The notes: generated from the sequence alone by a model not told the origin. A stretch of 64,000 nt of DNA from Helicostylum pulchrum (GCA_025677825.1 JAIXMO010000022.1:248001-312000), one strand, 5' to 3'. Positions 24,856 through 36,501 are shown, numbered from the stretch's first letter. Translations and numbers: made by a program.

Positions 24856-26868
24856 ATGACTGTACACACTGGAGAACGTTTAAAAGCTCTTCGAGCCTTA
24901 TTTGATACTGAAGAACCTAATGTCGACGTATTGTAAAGTACCCCCTTCTTCGTAACAACCTTTTTATACCAACTTTTTTTTTTCTTTCTTTTTCGTATAG
25001 CCTTATTCCTTCTGAAGACGCTCATCAAGTAAACTTACATTACTACCACCACTAGCAAAAAAAAAAAAAAATCCCACACTAACAAAAAAAAAAAAAATAG
25101 AGTGAATACGGTGCCGAATGTGATTTAAGAAGACAATGGATTTCCGGATTCAGCGGCTCTGCCGGGTTCGCCATTGTCACCAAACACGACGCCTGTTTGT
25201 TCACAGATGGCCGCTACTTTCTGCAAGCAACCGAGCAGTTGGACGAAAACTGGACTTTAATGAAACAAGGACTTCCTGGTGTTCCTACCTGGCAAGACTA
25301 TATTGTCAACGTAAGTGTTTTCTTTTCTTTTCTTGTTGCTTTGCAACCTAAAATTTTTGCTGTAGAGACTTCCTGCTGGTTCTCGTATTGGTTTAGACGC
25401 TACACTTACCACGGTCGCTGACGCCCACGACCTCCAATCGCGCCTGGACACGGTCAACTCTCACTTAGTCCCTGTCCACTGCAACCTCGTCGATCTTGCG
25501 TGGGGCTCACACCGCCCCTCAGCACCTCACGACAAAGTATTTATCCACCCACTTGAATACGCTGGCGAATCGCACCAAGATAAACTAGAAAAGGTACGTC
25601 AGCACCTTCGCGCCACGAACCAATTCGGCGTCATTGTGTCTGCATTAGACGAAATCGCGTGGCTGTTCAACTTGCGCGGTTCTGACGTTGACTGCAACCC
25701 GGTCTTTTACGCCTACGCCACTGTTACAACAACCGAAACCACCTTGTACATCAACCCCGAGAAACTCACCGACGCCGTGCGCCACCACTTGCACGGTATC
25801 GAACTCAAGCCTTACGACGCCATTTTCGCCGACCTCGCTGCTTTAAAGACGCAATTGACCACGCAAAAGTTCTTGATTGACGGCAACACTAGTTTAGCAA
25901 TCGAGACAGCTGTTGGTTCTGACCATGTGTTTGACGAGCGATCATTTATCAACGACACAAAAGCCATTAAGAACGCGACGGAGCTGAAAGGTATGCGCGA
26001 CTGCCATATCCGTGACGGCGCAGCACTTGTTCAGTACTTGGCCTGGCTTGAAAAGGAGTTGTTATCCGGCACACAAGTCGACGAAGTAGAAGCTGGAGAC
26101 CAGCTTGCAAAACTACGCGCATCGCAACAGCACTTTGTTGGACTTTCGTTCCCCACCATTTCCTCCACCGGTGCTAACGGCGCTATTATCCATTACGAGC
26201 CTGAACGAGGAAACTGTAAAGTTATTGATCCTGACCAGATTTACTTGTGTGATTCCGGCGCTCAGTACAAGGACGGTACAACCGATGTTACACGTACAGT
26301 TCATTTCGGAACACCTACGCCGTACGAAAAGACATGCTTCACTGCTGTGTTGCAAGGCCACATTGCCTTGGACATGGCCGTCTTCCCTGTCGGAACCACC
26401 GGCTACTTGTTGGACCCGTTTGCCAGAATGCCGCTTTGGAAACTAGGTCTTGATTACCGCCACGGTACTGGCCACGGCGTGGGTTCGTTCTTGAACGTAC
26501 ACGAGGGACCTCACGGTATCGGTGTACGCGCACCTTACAACAACACTCCCTTAGCTGCTGGCATGACCGTCACTGACGAGCCCGGATACTATGAAGACGG
26601 TAAGTTCGGTATCCGTATTGAAAACGTGCTGGTGATTCAAAAAATGGATACCGCACATAACTTTGGCGACCGCGACTACCTTGGCTTTGAACACGTTACC
26701 ATTGCGCCTATCGGCCAGAACTTGATTGATCAAAGCGTACTGTCTCCTGCCGAAAAGAAATGGATTAACGATTATCATCGTGAATGTGTAGATAAATTAA
26801 CTCCTCTTATTGCAAATGATCAAGTCGCTGTTGCTTGGTTAACCAAGGAAACTCGTCCTTTATTATAA
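24856..26868 (+). CDS. Xaa-Pro aminopeptidase, cytosolic (aminopeptidase P, M24B)
   Basis: Four exons, 24856-24932, 25001-25028, 25101-25310 and 25366-26868, give 605 residues. The enzyme removes the N-terminal residue before proline using two metal ions. The N-terminal creatinase-like domain shows [27 protein letters not shown] and [11 protein letters not shown]. The C-terminal pita-bread catalytic domain has all five metal ligands: two Asp in [16 protein letters not shown], His in [16 protein letters not shown], Glu in [19 protein letters not shown], and Glu in [11 protein letters not shown]. Length and order fit XPNPEP1-type enzymes. There is no signal peptide or mitochondrial presequence, so it should be cytosolic. 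Exons 3 and 4 are markedly GC-richer, with C-ending codons, than the flanking genes. Exon 2 is only 28 bp. Confidence 0.95.
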
Positions 26869-26889
26869 AATTAAAAAAAAATATATATT

Positions 26890-27713
26890 TTATTGAGATC
26901 CAAAAAACTTTATGCCCATACTGTCTTCATCGGTTCCTTTAAATATCTGTGCAGTACCTCTTTTAACCAGAATTTGTAATGCTTTGTTTAACAATGTCTT
27001 GTCTATTTCAAAAAAGTCTAACATTAAAGTAATTAGTATTTTATGTGTGTGTATGGTAAATTGTAATACTATACCTTGCCCTTCTGATAATTCTCCATGA
27101 GCAATTTCATAATATGTCACAATTTGGTTATTTTGTCCCGTCTCATTAATCTATGCATATACAATTTAGCTTTTTTTTTTACACGCACACAAGTACCAAA
27201 ACTTACCCAGTTCCAAACCAAATTTGCCCATTCTTCCGGTGTATGCCAGTATATTAACGCTTCACTCTTTGGTCCTTTACTACCTCCTTCCCACTCTGCC
27301 GTACCTACACACACTATCCATTAATAACAACATTTTTTTTTTTTTTTTTTTTTTGGTTGTTCCGTTTCTTTTTTTTTACCCTTGAGCGTCATTTCTTCAA
27401 TAATATCTTGTAAAGTTTCAAACGACAAACGACGATTGATTTTTTTATTTTCAAATATCTCGATTCCTCCGGGACTCGTTGCGTGATGTAACTCTAACCG
27501 AAACAAGTGCTTTTGTCGTGTGTAATCTAGTATAAACGTTTCCCACTGAGACACTTGACTTTTCCATGTTGAATCTGTAATCTGCCGACTAAAACAAAAG
27601 AGGTCTCTTTTTAGTTATATTATTACTTTTTTTTTTTCTTAAAAAATAAACTCGTACGTAAAAAAAGGTGGGAAATCGAATAACGTTGGATATTGAAAAT
27701 CGATACTAGTCAT
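26890..27713 (-). CDS. VPS25: ESCRT-II subunit VPS25
   Basis: Five exons, 27713-27658, 27588-27380, 27304-27207, 27150-27075 and 27017-26890, give 188 residues with closed phases. VPS25 contributes two copies to the ESCRT-II complex and recruits ESCRT-III (VPS20) during sorting of ubiquitinated cargo into multivesicular bodies. The N-terminus has the PPFF motif (FPPFFTRQITDST) that contacts VPS22/VPS36, followed by the first winged helix (WETFILDYTRQKHLFRLEL, RRLSFETLQDIIEEM), the signature IYWHTPEEWANLVWNWV, and the second winged helix ending in GIKFFGSQ, which matches the GVKFF end of human VPS25. It is convergent with the aminopeptidase P gene, only ~20 bp apart at the stop codons, so their transcripts probably overlap at the 3' ends. 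Confidence 0.94.
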
Positions 27714-28405
27714 ACTGTTCTGTAAAAAGCAAAAGGGTATTTCTTCTGTATCAGTTCTATACTTTTTTAAAGCTGCGAAAAAGTCACGCGTGAAAAGTTT
27801 CACGAATTGCACTTTTTTGTAAATTACTTTTAATTGAATACACTAACGACAAAGTCTAGAAAGTTACGGTACCTGAAAAATTTAGCGTGTGTGCGCGCCC
27901 TGGTTGCATAATTAAAAAAAGATAATGAATATTTTTATGAGGGCCCCTACTGCAAAGCTCTCAACATCTTTTATATAGTCTGCATTATTCAAAAAGGAAT
28001 GTTCTTTTTGATATTTTAAACTGATTGTGATCGACACATTTACGTCATCTGATGCAGTTTAAAAAGATATTTGACACTACCTTGGGAAGAGAACGCGATA
28101 TTACGCGTGTACCTTTTTTACTACTACAAGAGAAAATGTATATAACAAAACCAGGCCTTTACACGTGTATATCAAGGGGTGCGTAAATGTTATAAAAATA
28201 CATTTTTGGGGGAGTTAAAATAAGCGTTAATAAAATACTGAAAATCTAGATCTTTTCAGGGTTGAAATTCTCCTCTCATCATGTAAATAATACAAGCCGA
28301 GAATTTTCGAATTGATTGGATAAAAAGTTATAATCATTTTTTTTTTTAAAAAAACCTCTCTTTTTTTCTTTTTTTTTTTTAACTTTACTTTATCAAAAAA
28401 AAAAA
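27714..28405. other. Divergent intergenic region
   Basis: About 690 bp between the VPS25 start (-) and the SANT-like gene start (+). It should hold both promoters. A T-run/A-run junction lies at about 28339-28356. I see no gene. Confidence 0.5.
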
Positions 28406-28766
28406 ATGTCTTTACACTCCTTTATTAAAGAAAGTGCAGAGCCGGGTTTTCCAGGTACAACTCCTGAACCCGCAAGACGTTACGTGCAATGGAAAGAAGA
28501 TGACGTTGGTCGCTTACTAAGTGATCTAGAGCACCCAGGAAACTATGAACGCTGGAAAGAAAACAAGTCTGGTTTTTCAAAGCGAGTAGCTGAACAAGTC
28601 TTTAAAAACGGCATGTATCATGAAGCTATCAAATTTAAAGTACGTTGGTTAGAAGCCCGTTTCAAGATTTGGCATCAACAATTGACATCTCCTGATCAAG
28701 ATGAATCGGCTATTCTTCATATTCGAGGTAAAAGAAGAAACATACGATATATATTACCTAATACAA

Positions 28767-28802
<36 letters not shown>

Positions 28803-29351
28803 AAAATGTTTAAAGAATTTCCATATTATGATCGTTGTAAACCTATATTCACATCAACCGATTCCCCTGCTGTACAACCAGGTATTATTGCCCCTGCCGC
28901 AGGTATTAATAACAGCCAGAGTAACGAAGTCGACACCATCATGAAACCTGACCCAATTCACATGACAAACGAGCCTTGCTCTCCAACCTTGGAAACCAAC
29001 GGTAAAAGAAATTTGCATCCAAGTTTAGCTTGCAATATGAAAAAGATTAAAGCAAGAAAGACAATAATACCAAGTAGTAGTATGGATACCAAGTAAGTAA
29101 CACACAAATGATCTGACAAGAAAGAGAGAGTTTACTAAACTCCTTCAAAAAAAAAAAAAAGTTGCATATACAGTATGACAGAAGGTGGTATCACAGAAGA
29201 GAGAAAGGCCAAAATCATGGAATTGGAACTTGAACTTAAAAAAATGAATCATCAAGAACGTATGCAAGAAATGAAACTGGAGCAATTACGATTAGAAATT
29301 GAACTTCAAAAGTTAAAAAGAGATACTCCTTTTTCCAATTCTTCTGACTAA
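28406..29351 (+). CDS. SANT/Myb-like trihelix domain protein with C-terminal coiled coil
   Basis: Three exons, 28406-28727, 28801-29092 and 29174-29351, give 263 residues. Residues ~25-100 resemble the Myb/SANT-like DNA-binding domain: a regular tryptophan pattern in VQWKEDDVGRLLSDLEHP, YERWKENKSGFSKRVAEQVF and IKFKVRWLEARFKIWHQQL. The middle is Pro/Ser/Asn-rich with a short basic stretch (MKKIKARK) that could be a nuclear signal. The end is a long charged helix (ERKAKIMELELELKKMNHQE...LRLEIELQKLKRD), typical of a coiled-coil dimerisation tail. This arrangement is common in uncharacterised fungal SANT-like proteins. The target and role are unknown; a transcription factor or a domesticated transposon-derived protein are both possible. 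Confidence 0.75.
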
Positions 29352-29646
29352 GTTTTTTTTTTTTTTTGCTTTTATACAGTAACATTTTTTTTTTCATTAC
29401 GTCTTTTTTCAGTTGCTTTTTTTTTTTCACATATACACTTTTTTTTTTTTTTTTAAAAAAAACCCTTTATACCATTATCACATTAAAAAAACTTTCCATC
29501 TTTTTTTTTTTTTTTTTTTTTTGCATTACGAAACTTTCAATATCCGTTTCTAGTCCGGTCCGAACCAAAATATACTTGAATAGTTTACATGAATCAAATG
29601 GCGAAACCACATTCATCTCTCTCTATCCAGTAAAGCATTTTAAGCC

Positions 29647-30336
29647 ATGGTAATGACAATACTTTTGACACGCACAAAACAAGAAGCTACTTTGCAGCAA
29701 ATCAATCCATATACATCCATCCAGTAGATACTAATCGATTTTTTTTTTTTTTTTTTCGACAATGTTAGCCTACTAGACTTCACCACAACAGAAAGAAGCG
29801 TGGACACGTTTCCGCCGGTCACGGTCGTGTTGGTACGTTTTTAGAATTTCAACAACAAAATCCAACTGTCCATTGACATTTTTGTTTTAAAAAAAAATAG
29901 GTAAGCACAGAAAGCATCCTGGTGGTCGTGGTCTTGCTGGTGGTCAACATCATCACCGTATCAATATGGATAAATACCATCCTGGTTACTTTGGTAAGGT
30001 CGGTATGCGTCAATTCCATTTAAAGAACAACGTTAACTGGCGTCCTATTGTCAACCTTGACAAGATCTGGACTCTTGCTGGTGAAGGTGTTCGTGAAAAG
30101 TACAAGAACACCGAAAAGGTTCCTGTTATCGATACTCTCCAAAAGGTAAAAAAATACACAATTAAAAAAAAGGGAAGTTCATTTTTGCTAATATACATGT
30201 TGTATAATAGGGTTACGGTAAGGTTTTGGCCAAGGGTACCATTTCTCAACCCGTCATTGTCCGTGCTCGTTTCGTCTCTGCTCTTGCCGAGAAGAAGATC
30301 AAGGCTGCCGGTGGTGTTGTTGAACTCATTGCTTAA
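29647..30336 (+). CDS. RPL28: Large-subunit ribosomal protein uL15 (RPL28/L27a)
   Basis: Four exons, 29647-29649, 29769-29832, 29901-30145 and 30211-30336, give 145 residues. The first coding exon is the ATG alone; the intron starts directly after it. Family signatures: [76 protein letters not shown], and the C-terminus [14 protein letters not shown]. The protein sits in the 60S subunit and helps to hold 28S rRNA domains. The start was chosen because no other upstream ATG joins to the conserved PTRL sequence. Codons are strongly biased. Confidence 0.95.
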
Positions 30337-30609
30337 AAATTTGAAATTTTATACACAAAATAAAAAAACTTTAATGCTTTTTTAAAAATTATCCAATAAT
30401 CACATCGTCTTTTTGCCACTTTATAATCACGCAAGAATTTCGTAACAAATTACACACAATAGAAGATTAAAAATTCACGACTTTTTTTTTTTTTAAAAAT
30501 ATATTTGAAATGCAAAAAGTTAATTAAAAAAAAAGGGGGTGGTGGTTTGTAAGAAAAAGGGGGGGTAATAGTTTTTTAGAGTAAAAAAAAAAGAGATAAT
30601 TTGGGAAAT

Positions 30610-30981
30610 TTACTTGGAAGAAGTATACTTGGTGACAGCCTTGGTACCTTCAGAGACGGCATGCTTGGCGAGTTCTCCAGGAAGAATAAGACGAACAGCG
30701 GTTTGGATTTCACGAGAAGAAATGGTGGAACGCTTGTTGTAGGCGGCCAACTTGGAGGCTTCAGAAGCAATACGTTCAAAGATATCGTTGACGAAAGAGT
30801 TCAAGATGGACATGGCCTTGTTGGAGATACCAGTATCGGGGTGTACTTGCTTCAAGACCTTGTAGATATAAGAAGAATAGGTTTCACGACGAGTGACCTT
30901 TCTCTTCTTCTTACCGTCAGCATTGACCTTGGTGACCTTGGTGGCAGGTGCTTTAGCAGCGATAGTTTCTTTAGGAGCCAT
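30610..30981 (-). CDS. Histone H2B (copy 1)
   Basis: Intronless, 123 residues. The core is canonical: [60 protein letters not shown], and the end [17 protein letters not shown], whose AVTKYTSSK carries the lysine used for monoubiquitination in fungi. The tail is [20 protein letters not shown]. It is divergently paired with the H2A copy at 31450, sharing a 468 bp promoter. The 3' two thirds are nearly identical in DNA to H2B copy 2, while the tail is different. Confidence 0.97.
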   Translation of the reverse strand: MAPKETIAAKAPATKVTKVNADGKKKRKVTRRETYSSYIYKVLKQVHPDTGISNKAMSILNSFVNDIFERIASEASKLAAYNKRSTISSREIQTAVRLILPGELAKHAVSEGTKAVTKYTSSK

Positions 30982-31071
30982 TTTTAAATTGATTCTTTAA
31001 ATAAATAAAAAAGGGAAGAAAATTCAAAAAAAAAGAGGGGATTATAAAATAAAATCAAAATTCTAGCTGGG

Positions 31072-31080
31072 TTTTATATA
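31072..31080 (-). promoter_or_regulatory. TATA box of H2B copy 1
   Basis: On the minus strand the sequence reads TATATAAAA, about 90 bp upstream of the H2B start codon. Each of the six histone genes here has such a box 70-100 bp before its ATG. Confidence 0.6.
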
Positions 31081-31185
31081 AAATTCGATTTTTTTTTTTT
31101 GCTTTTTTTTTTTACAGGAACGAAAAAAAAAAAAAACTACACTAAAATTAACTCTATAATTTAACTATAAAACCACGAGAAAAAA

Positions 31186-31205
31186 CACGTAGAATCACGT
31201 AGAAT
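31186..31205. repeat. Tandem 10 bp repeat in the H2B/H2A promoter
   Basis: CACGTAGAAT occurs twice head to tail in the middle of the shared H2B-H2A promoter. It may be a paired regulator site; I did not find it in the other two histone promoters. Confidence 0.6.
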
Positions 31206-31359
31206 CCTCATAACCTACAACCTTGCAGCATAAAAAAAAAACGGACATATTTTTTTTTACATGTATACTTTCCACACTTTTTTTTTTTAAAAAAAAGATA
31301 AAAAAAAAAATTATGAAAATGCCTGTGACTTTTTTTATCAAAAAAAAAAAAAAAGCTGA

Positions 31360-31368
31360 TATATAAAT
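31360..31368 (+). promoter_or_regulatory. TATA box of H2A copy 1
   Basis: TATATAAAT about 85 bp upstream of the H2A start codon, placed like the boxes of the other histone genes. Confidence 0.6.
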
Positions 31369-31449
31369 TAAATCCGATCTTTTTTTACTTTTCCTTTTTT
31401 TTTTCTTGCTTGATTCCCTTTCTTAAAAAACCTATAATCTCTTTTAAAA

Positions 31450-31845
31450 ATGTCTGGTGGTAAATCTGGTGGAAAGTCTGCTTCTGGCGCCAAATCTCAA
31501 ACTCGTTCAGCCAAGGCTGGTCTTCAGTTCCCTGTTGGTCGTATCCATCGTCTTCTCCGTCGTGGAAACTATGCTCAACGTGTAGGTGCTGGTGCCCCCG
31601 TCTACCTTGCTGCTGTCCTCGAATACCTCGCTGCTGAAATCCTCGAATTAGCTGGTAACGCTGCCCGTGATAACAAGAAGTCTCGTATCATCCCCCGTCA
31701 TCTTCAATTAGCTATCCGTAACGATGAGGAATTAAACAAGCTCTTAGGTCATGTCACCATTGCTCAAGGTGGTGTTCTTCCCAACATCCATGCTTCTCTT
31801 TTACCTACCAAGTCCAAGAAGGCCGGTGCTTCTCAAGAACTTTAA
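31450..31845 (+). CDS. Histone H2A (copy 1), SQEL-type
   Basis: Intronless, 131 residues. It has the full H2A fold: [41 protein letters not shown], the acidic patch ([15 protein letters not shown]), and [20 protein letters not shown]. The C-terminus ends in ASQEL, the SQ-E/D-hydrophobic motif that is phosphorylated by ATM/ATR-type kinases at DNA breaks (as in H2A.X), the usual state for fungal major H2A. As far as I can compare by eye, the coding sequence is identical base for base to copy 2 at 35233-35628. Confidence 0.98.
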   Translation: MSGGKSGGKSASGAKSQTRSAKAGLQFPVGRIHRLLRRGNYAQRVGAGAPVYLAAVLEYLAAEILELAGNAARDNKKSRIIPRHLQLAIRNDEELNKLLGHVTIAQGGVLPNIHASLLPTKSKKAGASQEL

Positions 31846-32385
31846 AATATTATAAATATATATATTACCCAACTTTTAACACACAAACACCAAAAAAAAA
31901 AGACACAACTCTTTCTTATTAAAAAAAAAATCAAGAAAAAGTAAAAAAAAAATATTGACTGCTTACTATTTTTGAAATGTATATTTATTTATTTTTGCGA
32001 TTGTGTGTGTGATATGTGAATATTTTCAACTGGGGGACAGATTTGCGTAAAGAACAGTATCCGATTTATTAAAAAAAAAAAAAAAAAGTGTGCATGCAAT
32101 TGATTAAATACATGCACAAGTCAAATACGAGTAACTCGAAAAATGCAAATATGAACTAGAAACAACACCAATCTATTGGTTTAAAATCAATAATTGCACA
32201 AATAACAAATATTAAAAAACGTAATTTATATTTTTTTAAGGCACAAAAAGACCTAAAGTAAAGAATGCTAAAACTTGTAATAGAAAAAAAAAAAAAGAAA
32301 ACAAAGTAATTTAAAGAGAATAAAAAAAAAGTTTTTATGGGGGGGATATTATGGGAAATTTTAAAAAAAGAATAATAATAATAAT
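31846..32385. other. Convergent intergenic region between H2A and H4
   Basis: 540 bp between the 3' ends of H2A copy 1 (+) and H4 (-). It contains A-runs and probable 3' UTRs. I see no histone-type stem-loop; fungal histone mRNAs are usually polyadenylated. No gene. Confidence 0.5.
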
Positions 32386-32721
<336 letters not shown>

Positions 32722-32763
32722 TTAAAAAAGAAAAAGAAAAAAAAATTTCTAAAAGAGCAGCCC

Positions 32764-32771
32764 CTTTTATA
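32764..32771 (-). promoter_or_regulatory. TATA box of H4
   Basis: On the minus strand the sequence reads TATAAAAG about 70 bp upstream of the H4 start codon. Confidence 0.6.
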
Positions 32772-32886
32772 TGTTTGGACAAAAGTCACAATGAGAAATA
32801 TATGGTTTAATTTTTTTTTTTTTTTTTTTTTCAATCAATTTTTTTTTTGCAATCAGTTATACGGCGATCTAAAATAAAAAAAATAA

Positions 32887-32892
32887 ATCGCG
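32887..32892. promoter_or_regulatory. ATCGCG motif in the H4/H3 promoter
   Basis: ATCGCG, in an otherwise strongly AT-rich promoter. A second copy lies at 33199-33204 in the same promoter, and two more (opposite orientations) lie in the H2A/H2B copy 2 promoter. A candidate shared cis element; the binding factor is unknown. Confidence 0.35.
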
Positions 32893-33198
32893 CGACTACT
32901 TTTTTTTTTTTTTTTCGTTAAAAAACAAAAAATACATCTTTTTTTTTTTGCTTCAATTCTTGCGAAAAAAAAAAAACTACATGTTTTTCTCTACGTCTGC
33001 GAAAAAAAAAACTTGAATTTTAAATCAGTTACTACACCCATTGACCTCTTCCAGTTTATAGGACTTTTTTTTTTTTTTTCATCTTTGATTTTTCTAATTT
33101 CAACCTATTTTACATTTTACGTGCTGGGAATTTTTTTTTTTTGCAAGAGTCGCGGTGCGCGCGCTTTTTTTTTTGTTCAAAAAAAAAAAAAAGTAGTT

Positions 33199-33204
33199 AT
33201 CGCG
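33199..33204. promoter_or_regulatory. ATCGCG motif, second copy in the H4/H3 promoter
   Basis: Second ATCGCG of this promoter, about 90 bp before the H3 TATA box. A GC-rich block (CGCGGTGCGCGCGC at 33151-33164) lies close by. Confidence 0.35.
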
Positions 33205-33289
33205 GACCTTTTTTGGATCCAACATATTAATTTTTTTTTTTTTTTTTTTGCATACTTTAATTAAATGTCCGTATGAAAAAAAAAATCCT

Positions 33290-33798
<509 letters not shown>

Positions 33799-35232
33799 AT
33801 TATTCATTTAAAAAAAAAGAAATACCCGCAACAAACAACAACAACAACACCAACCAACTAAAAAAAAAAAAAAAAGAAGAACTATTTTCTCTGTCCCCTT
33901 TTTCTTTTTTATAATACATAAAAAAGAATCTTTTTTTTTTTTATCTTTTTGTGCAGTCTTTTTTTTTTTTTTTTTTCTTTAAAAATTTAACAAGTGATGA
34001 AAAATATCTTTTTTTGTGAACCAATATAAATCTACCCAAAAAAATTGCTGAAAATAGACGAGTACAACCAAAAAAACCGTCCATAAAAATATGTCAACAA
34101 AATGAGGCACTTCTTGTATCACAAACGGATAATCTATCTTGCTCGTGTAATTGTCAAACCTTAATTTGTAATTGCATATTTTTATTGTTTGTTTATATTT
34201 ATCCCAAAAATGTAAAAAAAAAAAACTTCATAAATTAAAATATTTTGCCGTCCCGGAACTGCAATAAGCGGAAAAGATGAGGTATTTCTTCATCAAAAAC
34301 ATCGATACAGTACCAATTAGGGTTTGGTACATCCATAAAATAAAAAAAGATGTTTTTTTTTCTAGTTGCAAAGCGCTTAGAATCTAATAAAAAGTTACGA
34401 CTGCAGCCAATGCGCCGATCCACTTGATACATCTTAATTAGGAAAGTAACATGGCATTAAAAAAAAAACGCGTCCGACTTGAAATTCTGAACACAAGTGC
34501 CCAAAAATGGTGAGAGGGGAGTAGTAGCCCACTTTATCAAAAGTAATCTGTTTTTTTGAGCATTCCACACTTTTTCTCAAAAAAAAAAAAAAATAGAAAG
34601 TTTTTTTATTATTTCTGGAAAACTAAAAACATGTCGTCAGCCAGTAAAAACGATAATTCATCTTTCCCTGTTTTATATATATCACACGTATATATCTATT
34701 ATGTAATAGTTCATTAGACCTAGAACTGCATTAACTCTAATTATAGAAAGCCTTTTATGTGTCCGTAGTAGGAGTACGTCAAAATTACCAATAATTTTCA
34801 CGCTTTATGTTTTAAAATTCTGTATTCTATTCCAACTTTAGTATGATAGATTTCGTACTACCGTTACTTTAAAACTATCCTAACCTAGTAATTCGTGTAA
34901 CAAGTGCAATTACAGGTTACTTTTTGACGTTCCTGTTTGAAAAACTATTGGCTCTATTGAAATACGTAGATAGGGAATAAAAAAACTTTGATGTGCATGA
35001 AAAAAAGAGTATGATTTTTTTTTTATAATTATTTATTTACAAAAAAAAACCAAACCAAATAAAAAAAACTGAAAAAAAGAGGCATCTATCTTTTTTGTCG
35101 GTTGATTTTTTAAAAGAAACTTGTTGGAAGCAAAAGGGGATATCAAATATAAAAAAAATGGAAAAAGAGAGAATTTGTAAAAAATTTATAATAAACATAT
35201 TATTAAAAATAAGAATTTTTCAGATTTTTTTT
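33799..35232. other. Long gap between H3 and H2A copy 2
   Basis: 1.43 kb between two convergent histone genes. A minus-strand frame at 34235-34432 (65 codons; NPNWYCIDVFDEEIPHLFRL near its end) is the only piece with coding flavour and has no clear partners; it may be a gene relic. The rest is AT-rich with A- and T-runs. Confidence 0.4.
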
Positions 35233-35628
35233 TTAAAGTTCTTGAGAAGCACCGGCCTTCTTGGACTTGGTAGGTAAAAGAGAAGCATGGATGTTGGGAA
35301 GAACACCACCTTGAGCAATGGTGACATGACCTAAGAGCTTGTTTAATTCCTCATCGTTACGGATAGCTAATTGAAGATGACGGGGGATGATACGAGACTT
35401 CTTGTTATCACGGGCAGCGTTACCAGCTAATTCGAGGATTTCAGCAGCGAGGTATTCGAGGACAGCAGCAAGGTAGACGGGGGCACCAGCACCTACACGT
35501 TGAGCATAGTTTCCACGACGGAGAAGACGATGGATACGACCAACAGGGAACTGAAGACCAGCCTTGGCTGAACGAGTTTGAGATTTGGCGCCAGAAGCAG
35601 ACTTTCCACCAGATTTACCACCAGACAT
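35233..35628 (-). CDS. Histone H2A (copy 2), SQEL-type
   Basis: Intronless, 131 residues, with the same protein as copy 1 and, by eye, the same 396 bases. It ends in ASQEL. It is divergently paired with H2B copy 2; the promoter differs from that of copy 1. The identity stops at the coding ends, which points to gene conversion of the coding region or very strong recent homogenisation rather than a fresh block duplication. Confidence 0.98.
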   Translation of the reverse strand: MSGGKSGGKSASGAKSQTRSAKAGLQFPVGRIHRLLRRGNYAQRVGAGAPVYLAAVLEYLAAEILELAGNAARDNKKSRIIPRHLQLAIRNDEELNKLLGHVTIAQGGVLPNIHASLLPTKSKKAGASQEL

Positions 35629-35699
35629 TTTTTATATAAGTTTTTGTTAGGAGTAAGAAGAAAAAAAAAAGGGAAAATTTTGCAACTTTCTATGGCTGG

Positions 35700-35707
35700 T
35701 TTATATA
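35700..35707 (-). promoter_or_regulatory. TATA box of H2A copy 2
   Basis: On the minus strand the sequence reads TATATAAA about 75 bp upstream of the H2A start codon. Confidence 0.6.
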
Positions 35708-35772
35708 TATTCTTTTGATTCAATTTAAATGGCCGATGGTAACTGGTTTTTTTTTTTTTTTTTTTTAAACAA

Positions 35773-35778
35773 ACGCGT
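35773..35778. promoter_or_regulatory. ACGCGT (MCB-like) element
   Basis: ACGCGT is the MluI cell-cycle box bound by MBF/SBF-type factors (Mbp1/Swi6) that drive S-phase genes in fungi. It lies in the shared H2A/H2B copy 2 promoter, which makes the reading sensible, but one six-base match is weak evidence. Confidence 0.35.
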
Positions 35779-35918
35779 GTCCTCCCCGCTATGTTTGTTG
35801 AAAAAAAAAAAGAGCCTGTACACTCCAACTGTCCAAAAAAAAAAAAAAAAAAAAAAAAAATTATTCGCTTTTTTTTTTAATATTGATACTCAATCTAATA
35901 CACTTAATTCGAACGTAA

Positions 35919-35945
35919 ATCGCGTTTGTTACGTGATTTCGCGAT
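35919..35945. promoter_or_regulatory. Paired ATCGCG/CGCGAT motifs in the H2A/H2B promoter
   Basis: ATCGCG at 35919-35924 and its reverse complement CGCGAT at 35940-35945 flank TTTGTTACGTGATTT. The same hexamer occurs twice in the H4/H3 promoter. Confidence 0.4.
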
Positions 35946-36071
35946 ACTTGCCTTAATAAATATTTCAATTCATAGTACTCACCTTTACCAAAAAAAAAAA
36001 AACGCAAAAAAAAAAATTACAAAAAAAAAAAAAAAAAATAGGAATTCAAAGTCACAAAGAAATAAAAATTA

Positions 36072-36078
36072 TATAAAA
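36072..36078 (+). promoter_or_regulatory. TATA box of H2B copy 2
   Basis: TATAAAA about 75 bp upstream of the H2B start codon. Confidence 0.6.
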
Positions 36079-36147
36079 ACGAGTACAATTTTTCTCGGTA
36101 TTTCAGATTTTCTTTTTTTCCTCTAAACATAAATTTTTATTAAAAAA

Positions 36148-36501
36148 ATGGCTGCTGATCTCCCCACCAAAGAACACAAGAAGACTGGACCCAAGGAAGG
36201 AAAGAAGAGAAAGGTCACCCGTCGTGAGACTTACTCCTCTTACATCTACAAGGTCTTGAAGCAAGTACACCCCGATACTGGTATCTCCAACAAGGCCATG
36301 TCCATCTTGAACTCTTTCGTCAACGATATCTTTGAACGTATTGCTTCTGAAGCCTCCAAGTTGGCCGCCTACAACAAGCGTTCCACCATTTCTTCTCGTG
36401 AAATCCAAACCGCTGTTCGTCTTATTCTTCCTGGAGAACTCGCCAAGCATGCCGTCTCTGAAGGTACCAAGGCTGTCACCAAGTACACTTCTTCCAAATA
36501 A
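36148..36501 (+). CDS. Histone H2B (copy 2)
   Basis: Intronless, 117 residues. The core from [20 protein letters not shown] to [10 protein letters not shown] is the same protein sequence as copy 1, but the tail ([19 protein letters not shown]) is different and six residues shorter. The DNA is nearly identical over about the last 270 bp. It is divergently paired with H2A copy 2. Confidence 0.97.
   Translation: MAADLPTKEHKKTGPKEGKKRKVTRRETYSSYIYKVLKQVHPDTGISNKAMSILNSFVNDIFERIASEASKLAAYNKRSTISSREIQTAVRLILPGELAKHAVSEGTKAVTKYTSSK

Noticed and set aside
30601..30987. Long open frames opposite the histone genes (also at 32416-32706, 33382-33618, 36103-36450)
   Set aside because: They are shadows of strongly biased histone codons; the sense-strand proteins are unmistakable.
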